Shown here: positions 52,174 through 63,530 of the stretch, piece by piece
How the letters are laid out: every line of letters begins with the position of its first letter
How positions within the stretch are numbered: position 1 is the first letter of the stretch
Assembly (NCBI RefSeq): GCF_045679555.1
Contig: NC_092096.1
Location: 13,173,437 to 13,237,436 of the forward strand
DNA length: 64,000 nucleotides
Direction: 5' to 3'
DNA from: Salvelinus alpinus
Taxonomy: Eukaryota > Chordata > Actinopteri > Salmoniformes > Salmonidae
Program-made: the position numbers and the translations under genes
Notes under the pieces: model-generated
What the model saw: the letters and a program-made list of their open reading frames with translations, nothing else
Told to the model about the DNA's origin: nothing
The model's database searches: none

Positions 52174-53249
52174 CTAGCGACAGGGGATGAAGGCAACCGG
52201 AGGGTGGTGTGCCTCGGCGCTGGGTTGCTGCCCCGCCCCCCTAGACTCCTCCTCTTCCTCTGACACGCCGAAGGTGACCAGGGCCTGCGTGGAGTCACAT
52301 GACTGTTTCTCGGCGTCCTCCGAGTTGAGCGAGACGAGGCTGAGTCGGCGGGGTCTGCTGAGGTGCAGGGCGCCGCGAGTCTTTCTGTGGAGCAGGCCCA
52401 GGTCCTCTCTGAAGTGAGGGTTGAAGAGGACGTAGAGTAGAGGGTTGAGGCAGGCTGGGAGAGGAACCACCACTAGGAGCACTGACTTCACCACCTCAGG
52501 CCCTACTGAGGGCAGTTTCAGCAGGGAGGAGAAGGAGAGGAAGGCTACGGGGAAGTAGAGCAGACAGTTGGTGAACAGCAGCCAGGCCACGTGACGGATC
52601 ATGGAACAGTCCCACAGATTGTCCGGCTCTCCTTTCTCCAGGCTGCAGTAGAGGCGGGCGTATGTGACGGTCATGATCAGATAACATAGGGAGTTGACCA
52701 GGACTAGAGCCACCATGAAGCCCAGAGAGGAGGGCTCTTCGTAGGGCATGGGGAGACAGATGGAGGAGACACCATAGTCCCCCAGCAGGGGGAGCACGGT
52801 GATAGCCAGGCCCAGAAGGAAACACAAGGCGGCCACCAGCCTCAGCGTGCCCGTCGAAGTCTTCCCCTCGGCGGCCTTGCCTCTCCGTATCGACAGCCCC
52901 CTCTCCAGAGCGGCCACAGTCAGTAAGAAGATACTGGTCTCAGACGCGAAGATGGAGACGAAGCCGGTCAGCTTGCAGCCCGTGCTGCTCTCCCAGCGCG
53001 CCCCGTAGCGGCCGAAGCTGCCGAAGGTCAAGGCATCGACGGTGGCCAGCGTGGCCGACCACAGCCCCATCAGACTGTTTACCAGAGCCAGCAGGCCAAT
53101 CAGTAGCCTCACAGGGGACAGGAAGGACGGGGAGAGAAAGATGGAGACCATCACCAGTGTGTTGCAGACCAGGGAGAGAGTAGCAATGACCCACACACCA
53201 ACACGGATCAACCAGCTGCCAAACAGGTGGTGGCAAGGACGGAACGGAC
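52174..53249 (-). CDS. lgr5: lgr5, last coding exon: seven-transmembrane domain and C-tail
   Basis: This exon encodes the membrane half of LGR5, the R-spondin receptor that boosts Wnt signalling in stem cells. It starts at 53249 after the acceptor CCCTCCCCAG, with phase 1 (a Gly codon split between exons), reading PFRPCHHLFGSW. Seven hydrophobic segments follow, with ASETSIFLLTVAALERG in helix III, WDCSMIRHVAW before helix VI, and PLPACLNPLLYVLFNP as the NPxxY-like end of helix VII. The tail keeps the LGR5 signatures SLNSEDAEKQSCDSTQALVT and a terminal VAFIPC. LGR4 and LGR6 differ in these places, so lgr5 is the best call. An acidic run (EEEEE) in the tail is longer than in the mammalian protein as I know it. 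An upstream ATG at 53268 lies in the intron and is not a start. Salmonids may carry two lgr5 ohnologues; which one this is cannot be told. Confidence 0.95.
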
Positions 53250-53261
53250 CTGGGGAGGGAC

Positions 53262-53460
53262 AGATCAATCCATCAACCAGTCACTCAATCAACCAGTCAA
53301 TCAATAAATCAATCAACCAGTCAATCACTCAATCAATCAACCAGTCAATCACTCAATCAATCAACCAGTCAATCAATAAATAAATCAACCAGTCAATCAC
53401 TCAATCAATCAACCAGTCAATCAATAAATAAATCAACCAGTCAATCACTCAATCAATCAA
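53262..53460. repeat. TCAA-rich tandem repeat in the last lgr5 intron
   Basis: AATCAACCAGTCAATCAATA and AACCAGTCAATCACTCAATC alternate for about 200 bp. It starts only about 12 bp beyond the acceptor of the last exon, so the array fills the branch-point region of this intron. Confidence 0.93.
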
Positions 53461-53507
53461 TGTATGCACCATGTTAGGGGGAAGGGTGGTGGTGGGTGTT
53501 GCCTTAC

Positions 53508-53585
53508 CAGGTGAAGGGGAACACTGGACACTGTGGTGGGATTTGGGCTCATCATCAAAGTCCAGCAGAAAGTCCTCGTGGTCTT
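53508..53585 (-). CDS. lgr5: lgr5, penultimate coding exon (78 bp)
   Basis: This is a small exon between acceptor TTTGATTTAAG and donor G|GTAAGG. In the frame set by the neighbouring exons it reads DHEDFLLDFDDEPKSHHSVQ and then CSPSPG. The last motif, HSVQCSPSPGP, is shared with mammalian LGR5 just before the first transmembrane helix. It starts with two bases completing a Glu codon from the exon before and ends with one base of the Gly codon, so phases fit on both sides. This segment is the hinge between the leucine-rich-repeat ectodomain and the membrane domain. It was recognised by splice signals and peptide match, since it is too short to stand out as an open frame. Confidence 0.93.
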
Positions 53586-53785
53586 CTTAAATCAAATCAA
53601 AGGTTATATCCAGGTTATCAAGACGTTTCATAGGAACTGAAAATTAGTCACTGTTTCTGTCAGGGGGCATATTAGCAACACACCATGTATCCTTTACAAC
53701 AAGGATCTGAAGTGGTATCCCATTCCCTTTTAATGGGGCACTACGTTTTGTGCAGTGTACTATCTAGGGTTGTTTGAGAACACAC

Positions 53786-53922
53786 CTTGGTTAGACAAGA
53801 TGCCCTCCCTCCTCCCGAAGTCGTCCTTCCCGTTGTTGTTGTTGTCTCTGTCCCAGGGAGAGGAGTGTTTCTCACAGGAGACGAAGGCACAACACTGGAA
53901 GGCATAGGGCAGCTCCATCACC
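53786..53922 (-). CDS. lgr5: lgr5, third-last coding exon (137 bp), cysteine-rich hinge
   Basis: It runs from acceptor CTCTGTAG at 53923-53930 to donor G|GTGTGTT. The reading is VMELPYAFQCCAFVSCEK, then a polar stretch with an Asn run (DRDNNNNGKDD) and GILSNQ. VxxxPYAxQCCAFxxCE is the C-terminal cysteine cap after the leucine-rich repeats of LGR4/5/6, and the spacing to the next exon equals LGR5. It begins with the last base of a split codon and ends with one base, matching its neighbour. The polypyrimidine tract of its acceptor is part of a (TC)n microsatellite. The Asn run is absent from mammalian LGR5 as I recall it. Confidence 0.93.
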
Positions 53923-53924
53923 CT

Positions 53925-53944
53925 ACAGAGAGAGAGAGAGAGAC

Positions 53945-53993
<49 letters not shown>

Positions 53994-54014
53994 CAGAGAC
54001 AGAGACAGAGACAG

Positions 54015-54050
<36 letters not shown>
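53925..54050. repeat. (GA)n/(GACA) microsatellite at an lgr5 splice acceptor
   Basis: AGAGAG with CAGAGA interruptions. On the minus strand it is (TC)n and leads directly into the CTGTAG acceptor of lgr5. It is also the 3' flank of the LINE at 54051-60000. Confidence 0.95.
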
Positions 54051-54056
<6 letters not shown>

Positions 54057-54133
54057 AGTTTTAAATAATCTTTATTGGGTCTGGAAGCCCACCACACAAT
54101 AAATACTCATACAAAACCACAGTTACACATCAA

Positions 54134-57100
54134 TTAAAAACACAACTCCAACTCCTCCTCCACAGTAACTAAACACAACAGCCTCTGAATACCCCATATA
54201 CTCAAAAACAGATCAATATTGTTGACAAGTTTATAATAGGCAAACTCAACCCTTAGTCTCGCTGCCACCATTCCCTCCAGCATTCCCACCACATCCACAG
54301 ACCCTTGTCCCCGAATACTGTTCTTTCGGGTCTTCCATGTCGCTAATTTTGCTGCCCCTAACACAAAATTAAGCAACACAACGACACCTTTTTGACTGAA
54401 CCTGTACTTTGGCCCAAATATATACAGTTGGGAAGAGAAAACCACTCCCAACGTTGAGAACCAGTCAGTGATTAGGTCAATCATCCCGACCAACCTGGGA
54501 CACAGTAAAAACAGGTGTGCCAGAGTTTCAGATTCTGCACAGAATGGACACCCCTCCCCAACAGTAGGGTCCAGGTGTACCAGATGCATGTTGGTGGCTA
54601 TAGCTCCATGTATTATCCTCCATTGGAGGTCAGCTGTCCTCTTATCAATCGGCAGTTTGTATAAGGATCGCCAACAGCCTTTTGGGGAAGCACCTGGACC
54701 AAGCACACCCGCCCACCTCGTCGATTTTACCCCTTCCAGGGAAGAGGCATGGGACACCTTTACACATATTCTGTACATGGCCTTCTTTCCCACCTCCTTG
54801 AACTCCCCCAGCTCCGGGGTATCGAAGGAAAGCAGCATCCCCACATCCTCCTCAAATGCCCCCACCGCAGCACTAACAATCAGTGCAGGGAACATATAAT
54901 CCAGACCCTCCTTCCACCGATCAGAATTGGAAATTTCAGTCACATACTGACGATGAAGAACTGACAAGGAGTCACAGACCTCAGCGACGACCTTCCTCAG
55001 TAGGCGAGATGATCGGATCCCCGCTCTTTCTCCCAGCTCCTCCAACGATCTGCTCCTGCTCTGCATCAGATGACCCAGCTTGGTGCACCCCACACCTAAC
55101 AGGCATGAACGCAGGCTGGCTGAACCCAGAGCACTGGACTGGATGGCAGTGTTATAAAAAAGAGGCTCTTCAAAAAGCCACATCCCTGGTAGCGTGCCGG
55201 CCTTACGGGACTTGTCAAGAACCCTCCAAGCCTGCATAACAGACTCATAAAATGGAGTCAGGCCATTCAACTCACCCCCCTCCAGCTTTAAGAGGAAAAG
55301 GTGCTTGTCTAAGCCCAAACAGCCCGCTCTCCTCATCAATGCGTAGGCTGTGTCGACCCAGCTAGAACCGTCACTGTATAACAGTCTCTGGGCTGCTTGA
55401 AGCCGGAAAGCCATGATCCTAGAGGAAATGTCCACCAGGCCTTGTCCCCCCTCGTGCAGTGGCAGGTACAGGGCTGCAGCTTTGATCCAGTGTTGTCCAG
55501 ACCAGAAGAAGTTGACAAGGGTCCTCTGAAGCTCTTGTATCAGACCCTTTGGTGGCTGCAAAATCATTAGTCTGTGCCACAGGGTAGAGGCAGCAAGATT
55601 ATTAATTACCAGTACCCTTCCCCTATAAGACAACTGGGGTAGCACCCATTTCCATCTTGACAGTCTGGCACACACTTTCTCCACTACACCCTCCCAGTTC
55701 TTTTTCTGAAAGACATCAGAGCCTAGAAAAACACCCAATGTCTTCATCCCATCTCTGCCCCACTGAAGCCCCCCTGGTAACCGTGGAGCGGACCCTATCT
55801 GAAGCTGACCTGCCCACAGCGCTTCACTCTTTCCCCAATTGACTCTAGCTGAGGAGGCACCCTCATACACCATTAAAGCGTCTGAGAGAACCTTAACATC
55901 CTCAGCCCCTGTAATAAAAACTGTCACATCATCTGCATACGCAGACAGTGCTATCGTGGGTCCCTTCATTACACCTGGCACAGAGAAACCAGTAAGCTTC
56001 GCTCTTAAAAAACAAAGCATTGGTTCAATCGCCAGACTATATAACTGCCCTGAAATTGGGCATCCCTGCCTGATGCCCCTTTGGACAGGGATGGGGCAAC
56101 TCAAACCACCCCCCACCTTCACCATACACGAGGCCCCAGCATACAGTAAATTCATCCAAGACAAAAAAACATCCCCAAACCCAAAGGCTTTCATCGTTTT
56201 AAACAAATACTGGTGGTCCACTCGGTCAAAAGCCTTCTCCTGATCCAAAGAAAGTAAACCCACATTTACATCAGACAGTTTACAAATGTCTAAAACATCT
56301 CTTATCAGAAACAAGTTGTCAACAATTGAGCGATCAGGTACACAGTAGGACTGGTCCTTGTGGACCAACAATCCCAGATACTCTTTCAACCTGTTTGAGA
56401 GACATTTAGAAACTATTTTGTATTCTGCACACAGCAAAGCAACAGGTCTCCAATTTTTTATGAGAGCCAAATCCCCCTTTTTTGGCAACAGTGAAAGCAC
56501 AGCCCGTTGACAGGATACAGGAAGAGAACCCTCATGAAAAGATTCACACACCACTTTATAAAAATCCTCCCCAATAGACCCCCAAAAATGCTTATAGAAC
56601 TCAGATGGTAAACCATCAATGCCAGGGGCTCGGCCTGTTGAGAGCTGCATAACTGCTGTGGACAGCTCTTGCAGTGTAATGTCAGAGTCCAATGCGACTC
56701 TCTGTTCAGTTCCCAATTGAGGAAGACCGTGTAACAACTGTTCAGTACACAGAGAGTCACAATCCTCCGCCTTATAGAGGGCAGAGTAGAAATCCACGGC
56801 ATGTTGACGCATTTCACTGTCATCCGTGGTCACCTTCCCATCAGGGAGACGAAGGCAGACCATCTGTTTACGTTGTAATTTCGACTGTCCAAGGTTAAAA
56901 AAAAAAGCACTAGGAGCATCCATGTCCTTGAGGGAAGCGAAACGAGACCTAATCAAGGCACCTTTCACTCTTTCATGCAGAAACGACCTCAGTTCATGTC
57001 TCTTGTCCTGTAAGTTCATGACTAGTCCAGGGTCATTCTGAGTGAGCAGCTTCAATTCAATTGATTTGATGTCCTGTTCAAGGGCCTTGATAGAGTCTTT

Positions 57101-58114
57101 AACTTCAATTTGAGACAAAGCAGTATACTGTTGACAAAATACTCGTATTTGGGCCTTCCCAACATCCCACCATTGTCTCAAGGACTCAAAATTCCCTTTT
57201 GTAACCCTCCATTTTTCCCAAAACAACAAAAACCTTTCACAAAACTTGACATCATGTAACAATTTAACATTAAAATACCAGTAAGGTGATGACCTTCGTG
57301 GACAGGACAAGTGAATATCAACAGTTATAATGTGATGATCAGAGAAACCCACAGGAGTAATGGCACACCTTCCAACCCTACTACAGTATTGATCAGATAC
57401 GTACAACCTATCTAACCTTGCTGCACTGACACGACCTTCATTCACTTTCAACCATGTGTACTGCCTAACTTTTGCATTCCTTACTCTCCACACATCAGAA
57501 AGCTCTAACTCAGTTAATAGGCCAGACAGGAAAGTGGCTGACCGCAGGTGAGGTTCTTCAGCGTTGCGATCAACAGTAAAATCCACAGTACAGTTCCAGT
57601 CCCCCCCTACAACCATACACCCCTCTTGGTCACACTGTCTTAAGGTTTCTTTTATTTTATCAAACACAACAAGACGCTCGGTACCCTCATTAGGAGCATA
57701 AACATTCAAAAAAACAAACAAAAACCCCATAACATCCACCTTGACCAATAAAACCCGACCCTTGACAATCTCTGTTGTAGATACCACAGTCACCCCTAAG
57801 CCTGAGGAAAACAAGATGGCCACCCCAGCACTGAAATTAGTACCATGACTGAGTATATGCTGCCCCTCCCACCACATTCCCCAGTCAACCTCATTATCCT
57901 CATCACTATGTGTCTCCTGTAGGAAAACTACATTAAGCCTTTTCTGTTTTATTTCTTCTAATACCCAAGCCCTCTTATTTCTGTCCCTTCCCCCATTAAT
58001 ATTGAGAGAGCCTACCCTTAGTACCTCCATGTAGAAAAGAGAAAGGAAAAGCAGAAGATACCACAGAGAAACCAAAGAGAAAAAAGACACCCTATGGAGC
58101 ATGATCATCATCAT
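54134..58114 (-). CDS. LINE ORF2: endonuclease and reverse transcriptase (1326 aa)
   Basis: This is the enzyme for target-primed reverse transcription. The exonuclease/endonuclease/phosphatase domain covers about residues 30-270: SLNING near 36, LQETH with Glu67, GGDWNC with Asp172 and Asn174, and SDHH with Asp259-His260. Reverse transcriptase covers about 490-790: GIDGLPSEFY, NWRPVALL, LSLDQEKAFDRVDH, RGIRQGCPISGQLYSLAIEP and the catalytic AYADD at 725-729. A C-terminal zinc-knuckle-like CPFC...H....C lies at 1189-1205. No stops or shifts were found, so it may be functional. The first ATG overlaps the ORF1 stop (TAATG). The next Met before the endonuclease is residue 29, and the first 28 residues are hydrophobic, so the true start could be either. 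It is a retrotransposon gene, not a host gene. Confidence 0.93.
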   Translation of the reverse strand: MMMIMLHRVSFFSLVSLWYLLLFLSLFYMEVLRVGSLNINGGRDRNKRAWVLEEIKQKRLNVVFLQETHSDEDNEVDWGMWWEGQHILSHGTNFSAGVAILFSSGLGVTVVSTTEIVKGRVLLVKVDVMGFLFVFLNVYAPNEGTERLVVFDKIKETLRQCDQEGCMVVGGDWNCTVDFTVDRNAEEPHLRSATFLSGLLTELELSDVWRVRNAKVRQYTWLKVNEGRVSAARLDRLYVSDQYCSRVGRCAITPVGFSDHHIITVDIHLSCPRRSSPYWYFNVKLLHDVKFCERFLLFWEKWRVTKGNFESLRQWWDVGKAQIRVFCQQYTALSQIEVKDSIKALEQDIKSIELKLLTQNDPGLVMNLQDKRHELRSFLHERVKGALIRSRFASLKDMDAPSAFFFNLGQSKLQRKQMVCLRLPDGKVTTDDSEMRQHAVDFYSALYKAEDCDSLCTEQLLHGLPQLGTEQRVALDSDITLQELSTAVMQLSTGRAPGIDGLPSEFYKHFWGSIGEDFYKVVCESFHEGSLPVSCQRAVLSLLPKKGDLALIKNWRPVALLCAEYKIVSKCLSNRLKEYLGLLVHKDQSYCVPDRSIVDNLFLIRDVLDICKLSDVNVGLLSLDQEKAFDRVDHQYLFKTMKAFGFGDVFLSWMNLLYAGASCMVKVGGGLSCPIPVQRGIRQGCPISGQLYSLAIEPMLCFLRAKLTGFSVPGVMKGPTIALSAYADDVTVFITGAEDVKVLSDALMVYEGASSARVNWGKSEALWAGQLQIGSAPRLPGGLQWGRDGMKTLGVFLGSDVFQKKNWEGVVEKVCARLSRWKWVLPQLSYRGRVLVINNLAASTLWHRLMILQPPKGLIQELQRTLVNFFWSGQHWIKAAALYLPLHEGGQGLVDISSRIMAFRLQAAQRLLYSDGSSWVDTAYALMRRAGCLGLDKHLFLLKLEGGELNGLTPFYESVMQAWRVLDKSRKAGTLPGMWLFEEPLFYNTAIQSSALGSASLRSCLLGVGCTKLGHLMQSRSRSLEELGERAGIRSSRLLRKVVAEVCDSLSVLHRQYVTEISNSDRWKEGLDYMFPALIVSAAVGAFEEDVGMLLSFDTPELGEFKEVGKKAMYRICVKVSHASSLEGVKSTRWAGVLGPGASPKGCWRSLYKLPIDKRTADLQWRIIHGAIATNMHLVHLDPTVGEGCPFCAESETLAHLFLLCPRLVGMIDLITDWFSTLGVVFSSQLYIFGPKYRFSQKGVVVLLNFVLGAAKLATWKTRKNSIRGQGSVDVVGMLEGMVAARLRVEFAYYKLVNNIDLFLSIWGIQRLLCLVTVEEELELCF

Positions 58115-59778
58115 TATTTAAATATTTTCTTATTAACCTGACCACGTTTCCCACCACCTTTTGCTGCTGTAACAGCAGTAACAAATTTCCTCAAGCGAAA
58201 CCGCTTCTTCTCACTCAACTCGTCCAACCCCACCGTCTTCTGTAACATCACAGCTGACCTCACAAACTTATCAACATCAAAATATTCTGCCAATTTGACA
58301 GATTTCCCAAAAGTCTGATCCAGAAAACCATTTACCTCCTCTAGATCATAAATTGAGTCCTCACCAGCTGCTGTCATATCAGAAGAGATATCCATATCCT
58401 TCTCCTGATCCTCCTCAGCTGAGGCCACAGACCACTGACTCCCTTCTACCACATCCCTTTCAACACTCCCCACTTGCACCTCATCACTCGTACCAGGCAT
58501 CTCCTCCACTACCTGGGAGACTAGCCCCACCTGAACCCCATTACCCGTGGTGGGCACCTCCTCCACTACCTGAGAGCCTAGCTCCACATGAACCCCCTCC
58601 TGTACTCCATTACTCGTAGTAGGCATCTCCTCCACTACCTGGGAGATTAGCTCCACATGAACCCCCTCCTGTACTCCATTACTCGTAGTGGGCATCTCCT
58701 CCACTACCTGGGAGATTAGCTCCACATGAACCCCCTCCTGTACTCCATTACTCGTAGTAGGCATCTCCTCCACTACCTGGGAGATTAGCTCCACATGAAC
58801 CCCCTCCTGTACTCCATTACTCGTACCAGGCATCTCCTCCACTACCTGGGAGATTAACTCCATTTGAACCCCCTCCTGTACTCCATTACTCGTAGTGGGC
58901 GTCTCCTCCACTACCTGGGAGATTAACTCCATATGAACCCCCTCCTGTGCCCCAGTACTCGTACTGGGCACCTCCTCACCAGTCTGAGGAACTGGCTCTT
59001 CAGATCCATCCTTGCCTTCTACAACAATATTTTTCTGCTGCATAATATTTCCCTCTAATACAAGTTGCAAACTCGTGGCCTCAACACGGATAACTTGTTC
59101 CTCGGCAACAGGTGCTTGTGGCTGCTCAACCACTATCAGCCCACCTCTCCCTACATCAGTGGGCCCAGGCGTTATGATGACCACCTGCGCCCCTCCCTCT
59201 GCCTTCTCCCTTTTCGGGCAAGCATGTCGCTTATGGCCAACATCCCCACACTCAAAACACCGTTGACTACCCGTACTAGCATAAGCCATATATAGTCTAT
59301 TGTCATACTTGACTTTAAACGATATCTCTAAAGTCTGCTCCGGTGAGTCCAAAAACATAAACACCTGTCGCCGAAACGACATAACCTGTTTCAACGCCGG
59401 GTGTTTGCAACCCAACGGAACAACCTTAATTGAGCTTGCAAACTTCCCAAAGCGCAATAACTCGCGCTCCAATAGCTCATTTGGAATAAACGGTGGTACA
59501 TTTGAAATAGTTACCCTTGTTGACGGAGAAAAAAGCGGCGTAATTTGAATAAACATTCCCTTAAGAAGTATGCCCTGCTCAACCATACGATCAACAAGGC
59601 GCTCTTCTTTAAGAAATACCACCACCGCTTTGTTCATCCGTGACGCATAAGCAATATTCTCATAGCCTACCTTCTCTCCTACGGCGACCAGAAAATCCTC
59701 CACCGTGACATTAGCTTCAGTAACACACCTAAAGCCGTGCCGAAGTGACAGGGACGGCATTCCAATTCGGGAAGCCAT
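58114..59778 (-). CDS. LINE ORF1: gag-like nucleic-acid-binding protein (554 aa)
   Basis: This probably coats the element RNA. I start it at ATG 59778 (MASRIGMP); an in-frame extension of five codons upstream would need a TTG start. The N-terminal part (about 1-165) has an RNA-binding-like fold order, with RVTISNVPPFIPNELLERE resembling an RNP-type strand. One CCHC knuckle, CFECGDVGHKRHAC, lies at about 174-187. Then come a Gln/Val-rich acidic linker and about seven 23-residue repeats (GVQEGVHVELISQVVEE plus MPTTSN). The C-terminus is basic (RGQVNKK). It ends with TAA at 58116-58114, whose last A is the first base of the ORF2 ATG. There are no internal stops. Confidence 0.9.
   Translation of the reverse strand: MASRIGMPSLSLRHGFRCVTEANVTVEDFLVAVGEKVGYENIAYASRMNKAVVVFLKEERLVDRMVEQGILLKGMFIQITPLFSPSTRVTISNVPPFIPNELLERELLRFGKFASSIKVVPLGCKHPALKQVMSFRRQVFMFLDSPEQTLEISFKVKYDNRLYMAYASTGSQRCFECGDVGHKRHACPKREKAEGGAQVVIITPGPTDVGRGGLIVVEQPQAPVAEEQVIRVEATSLQLVLEGNIMQQKNIVVEGKDGSEEPVPQTGEEVPSTSTGAQEGVHMELISQVVEETPTTSNGVQEGVQMELISQVVEEMPGTSNGVQEGVHVELISQVVEEMPTTSNGVQEGVHVELISQVVEEMPTTSNGVQEGVHVELISQVVEEMPTTSNGVQEGVHVELGSQVVEEVPTTGNGVQVGLVSQVVEEMPGTSDEVQVGSVERDVVEGSQWSVASAEEDQEKDMDISSDMTAAGEDSIYDLEEVNGFLDQTFGKSVKLAEYFDVDKFVRSAVMLQKTVGLDELSEKKRFRLRKFVTAVTAAKGGGKRGQVNKKIFK
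58497..58975 (-). repeat. 69-bp coding minisatellite inside LINE ORF1
   Basis: Seven tandem units of 69 bp, in frame, encode 23-residue acidic repeats ending in VVEE. The four central units are nearly identical and the outer ones more diverged, which points to recent slippage that kept the frame. Confidence 0.92.
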
Positions 59779-59998
59779 CCCCGCCAAAATCAAGGTAATT
59801 TCGATACGAAAAAACCTAAATACTTAATTCTACCACACAAAAAAAAAATATATAATAATCTTAATCATGCACAGAAGAAACCAAAGAATGCCACCAAGAA
59901 AGAGAAAACCGAAAGAAAAAATTCTGAATATCTATCGCTACACAACACACGCACTCCCTCGATCATACACTTCCCAGCATGCACCAAACACTCCCAGC

Positions 59999-60000
<2 letters not shown>
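59779..60000 (-). promoter_or_regulatory. 5' untranslated and likely internal promoter region of the LINE
   Basis: About 220 bp lie between the (TC)n tract and ORF1. On the minus strand it opens with GCATGCTGGGAGTGTTTGGT and GCATGCTGGGAAGTG, a direct repeat about 20 bp apart, followed by a T-rich stretch. LINEs carry their promoter here. No specific factor site can be shown from sequence alone. Confidence 0.45.
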
Positions 60001-63108
<3,108 letters not shown>

Positions 63109-63170
63109 CTGAGAGAAAGAGAGAGAGAGAACAGGAGAGAGAGAGAGATAGAGCGAGAGAGAGACAGAAC

Positions 63171-63215
<45 letters not shown>

Positions 63216-63296
63216 ACAGGAGAGAAAGAGAAAAAGAGAGACAGAGACAGAGAGAGAGACAGAGAGAGAGACAGAGACAGATAGAGACAGTCAACA
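63109..63296. repeat. (GA)n/(GACA) microsatellite at LINE 3' end
   Basis: AGAGAG with ACAGG and ACAGA interruptions. It follows the LINE tail without a gap. Confidence 0.95.
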
Positions 63297-63334
63297 CAAC
63301 ATGTAAGGCATAAGGCAACTCCATCACTCTACAG
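63280..63334 (-). pseudogene. Broken second copy of an lgr5 exon edge
   Basis: On the minus strand, CTGTAG is followed by sequence reading VMELPYAL, the same as the start of the lgr5 exon at 53922 (VMELPYAF). The 30 bp at 63305-63334 match 53899-53928 at 27 positions, and all three differences are transitions. Weaker similarity continues for about 20 bp with a 1-bp deletion (TTGTG then GTCTC), then the copy dissolves into TC-rich microsatellite. It has an acceptor but no donor, so it is probably a dead exon fragment. Confidence 0.7.
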
Positions 63335-63530
63335 ACAGACAGAAGAGACTAAACACAATGCTACCACCACACTGAACAGTTTATTAAGTACCAACTGACA
63401 TGTAACTTTGCAGACAAAAATCACCAACTGTTTATCCACAATTGCAGTGGTTTATGACATCATACAAATATTTAAGTCTAGGAGTTCCTAGCGGAAGGGA
63501 CGTACGTGTTGACTAACTGAGGAGGCTGTA
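63335..63530. other. lgr5 intron, no recognised element
   Basis: About 200 bp of AT-rich unique sequence. No leucine-rich-repeat exon is visible here. Confidence 0.5.

Larger units (their letters stand above)
54051..60000 (-). mobile_element. Intact, apparently full-length Tx1-type LINE in (TC)n
   Basis: This is a non-LTR retrotransposon of about 5.95 kb with both ORFs open. On the minus strand the order is a 5' region of about 220 bp (59779-60000), ORF1, ORF2, and a short 3' region ending with AATAAAG and AAAACTCAAA, with no long poly(A). Both ends abut (TC)n in the element's orientation. A gag-like ORF1 with one CCHC knuckle, an apurinic-type endonuclease and a long ORF2 fit the L1-related Tx1 clade, which contains sequence-specific members including (TC)n-targeting elements described as Kibi. 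It lies in an lgr5 intron in the same orientation as the gene. Confidence 0.85.

Noticed and set aside
53250..53268. ATG upstream of the lgr5 membrane domain as the start of a short receptor
   Set aside because: It lies beyond a good splice acceptor, and the preceding exons join in phase with known LGR5 sequence.
59012..59548. Plus-strand open frames across the LINE ORF1
   Set aside because: They are shadows of the minus-strand ORF1, which carries the CCHC knuckle and continuous domain order.
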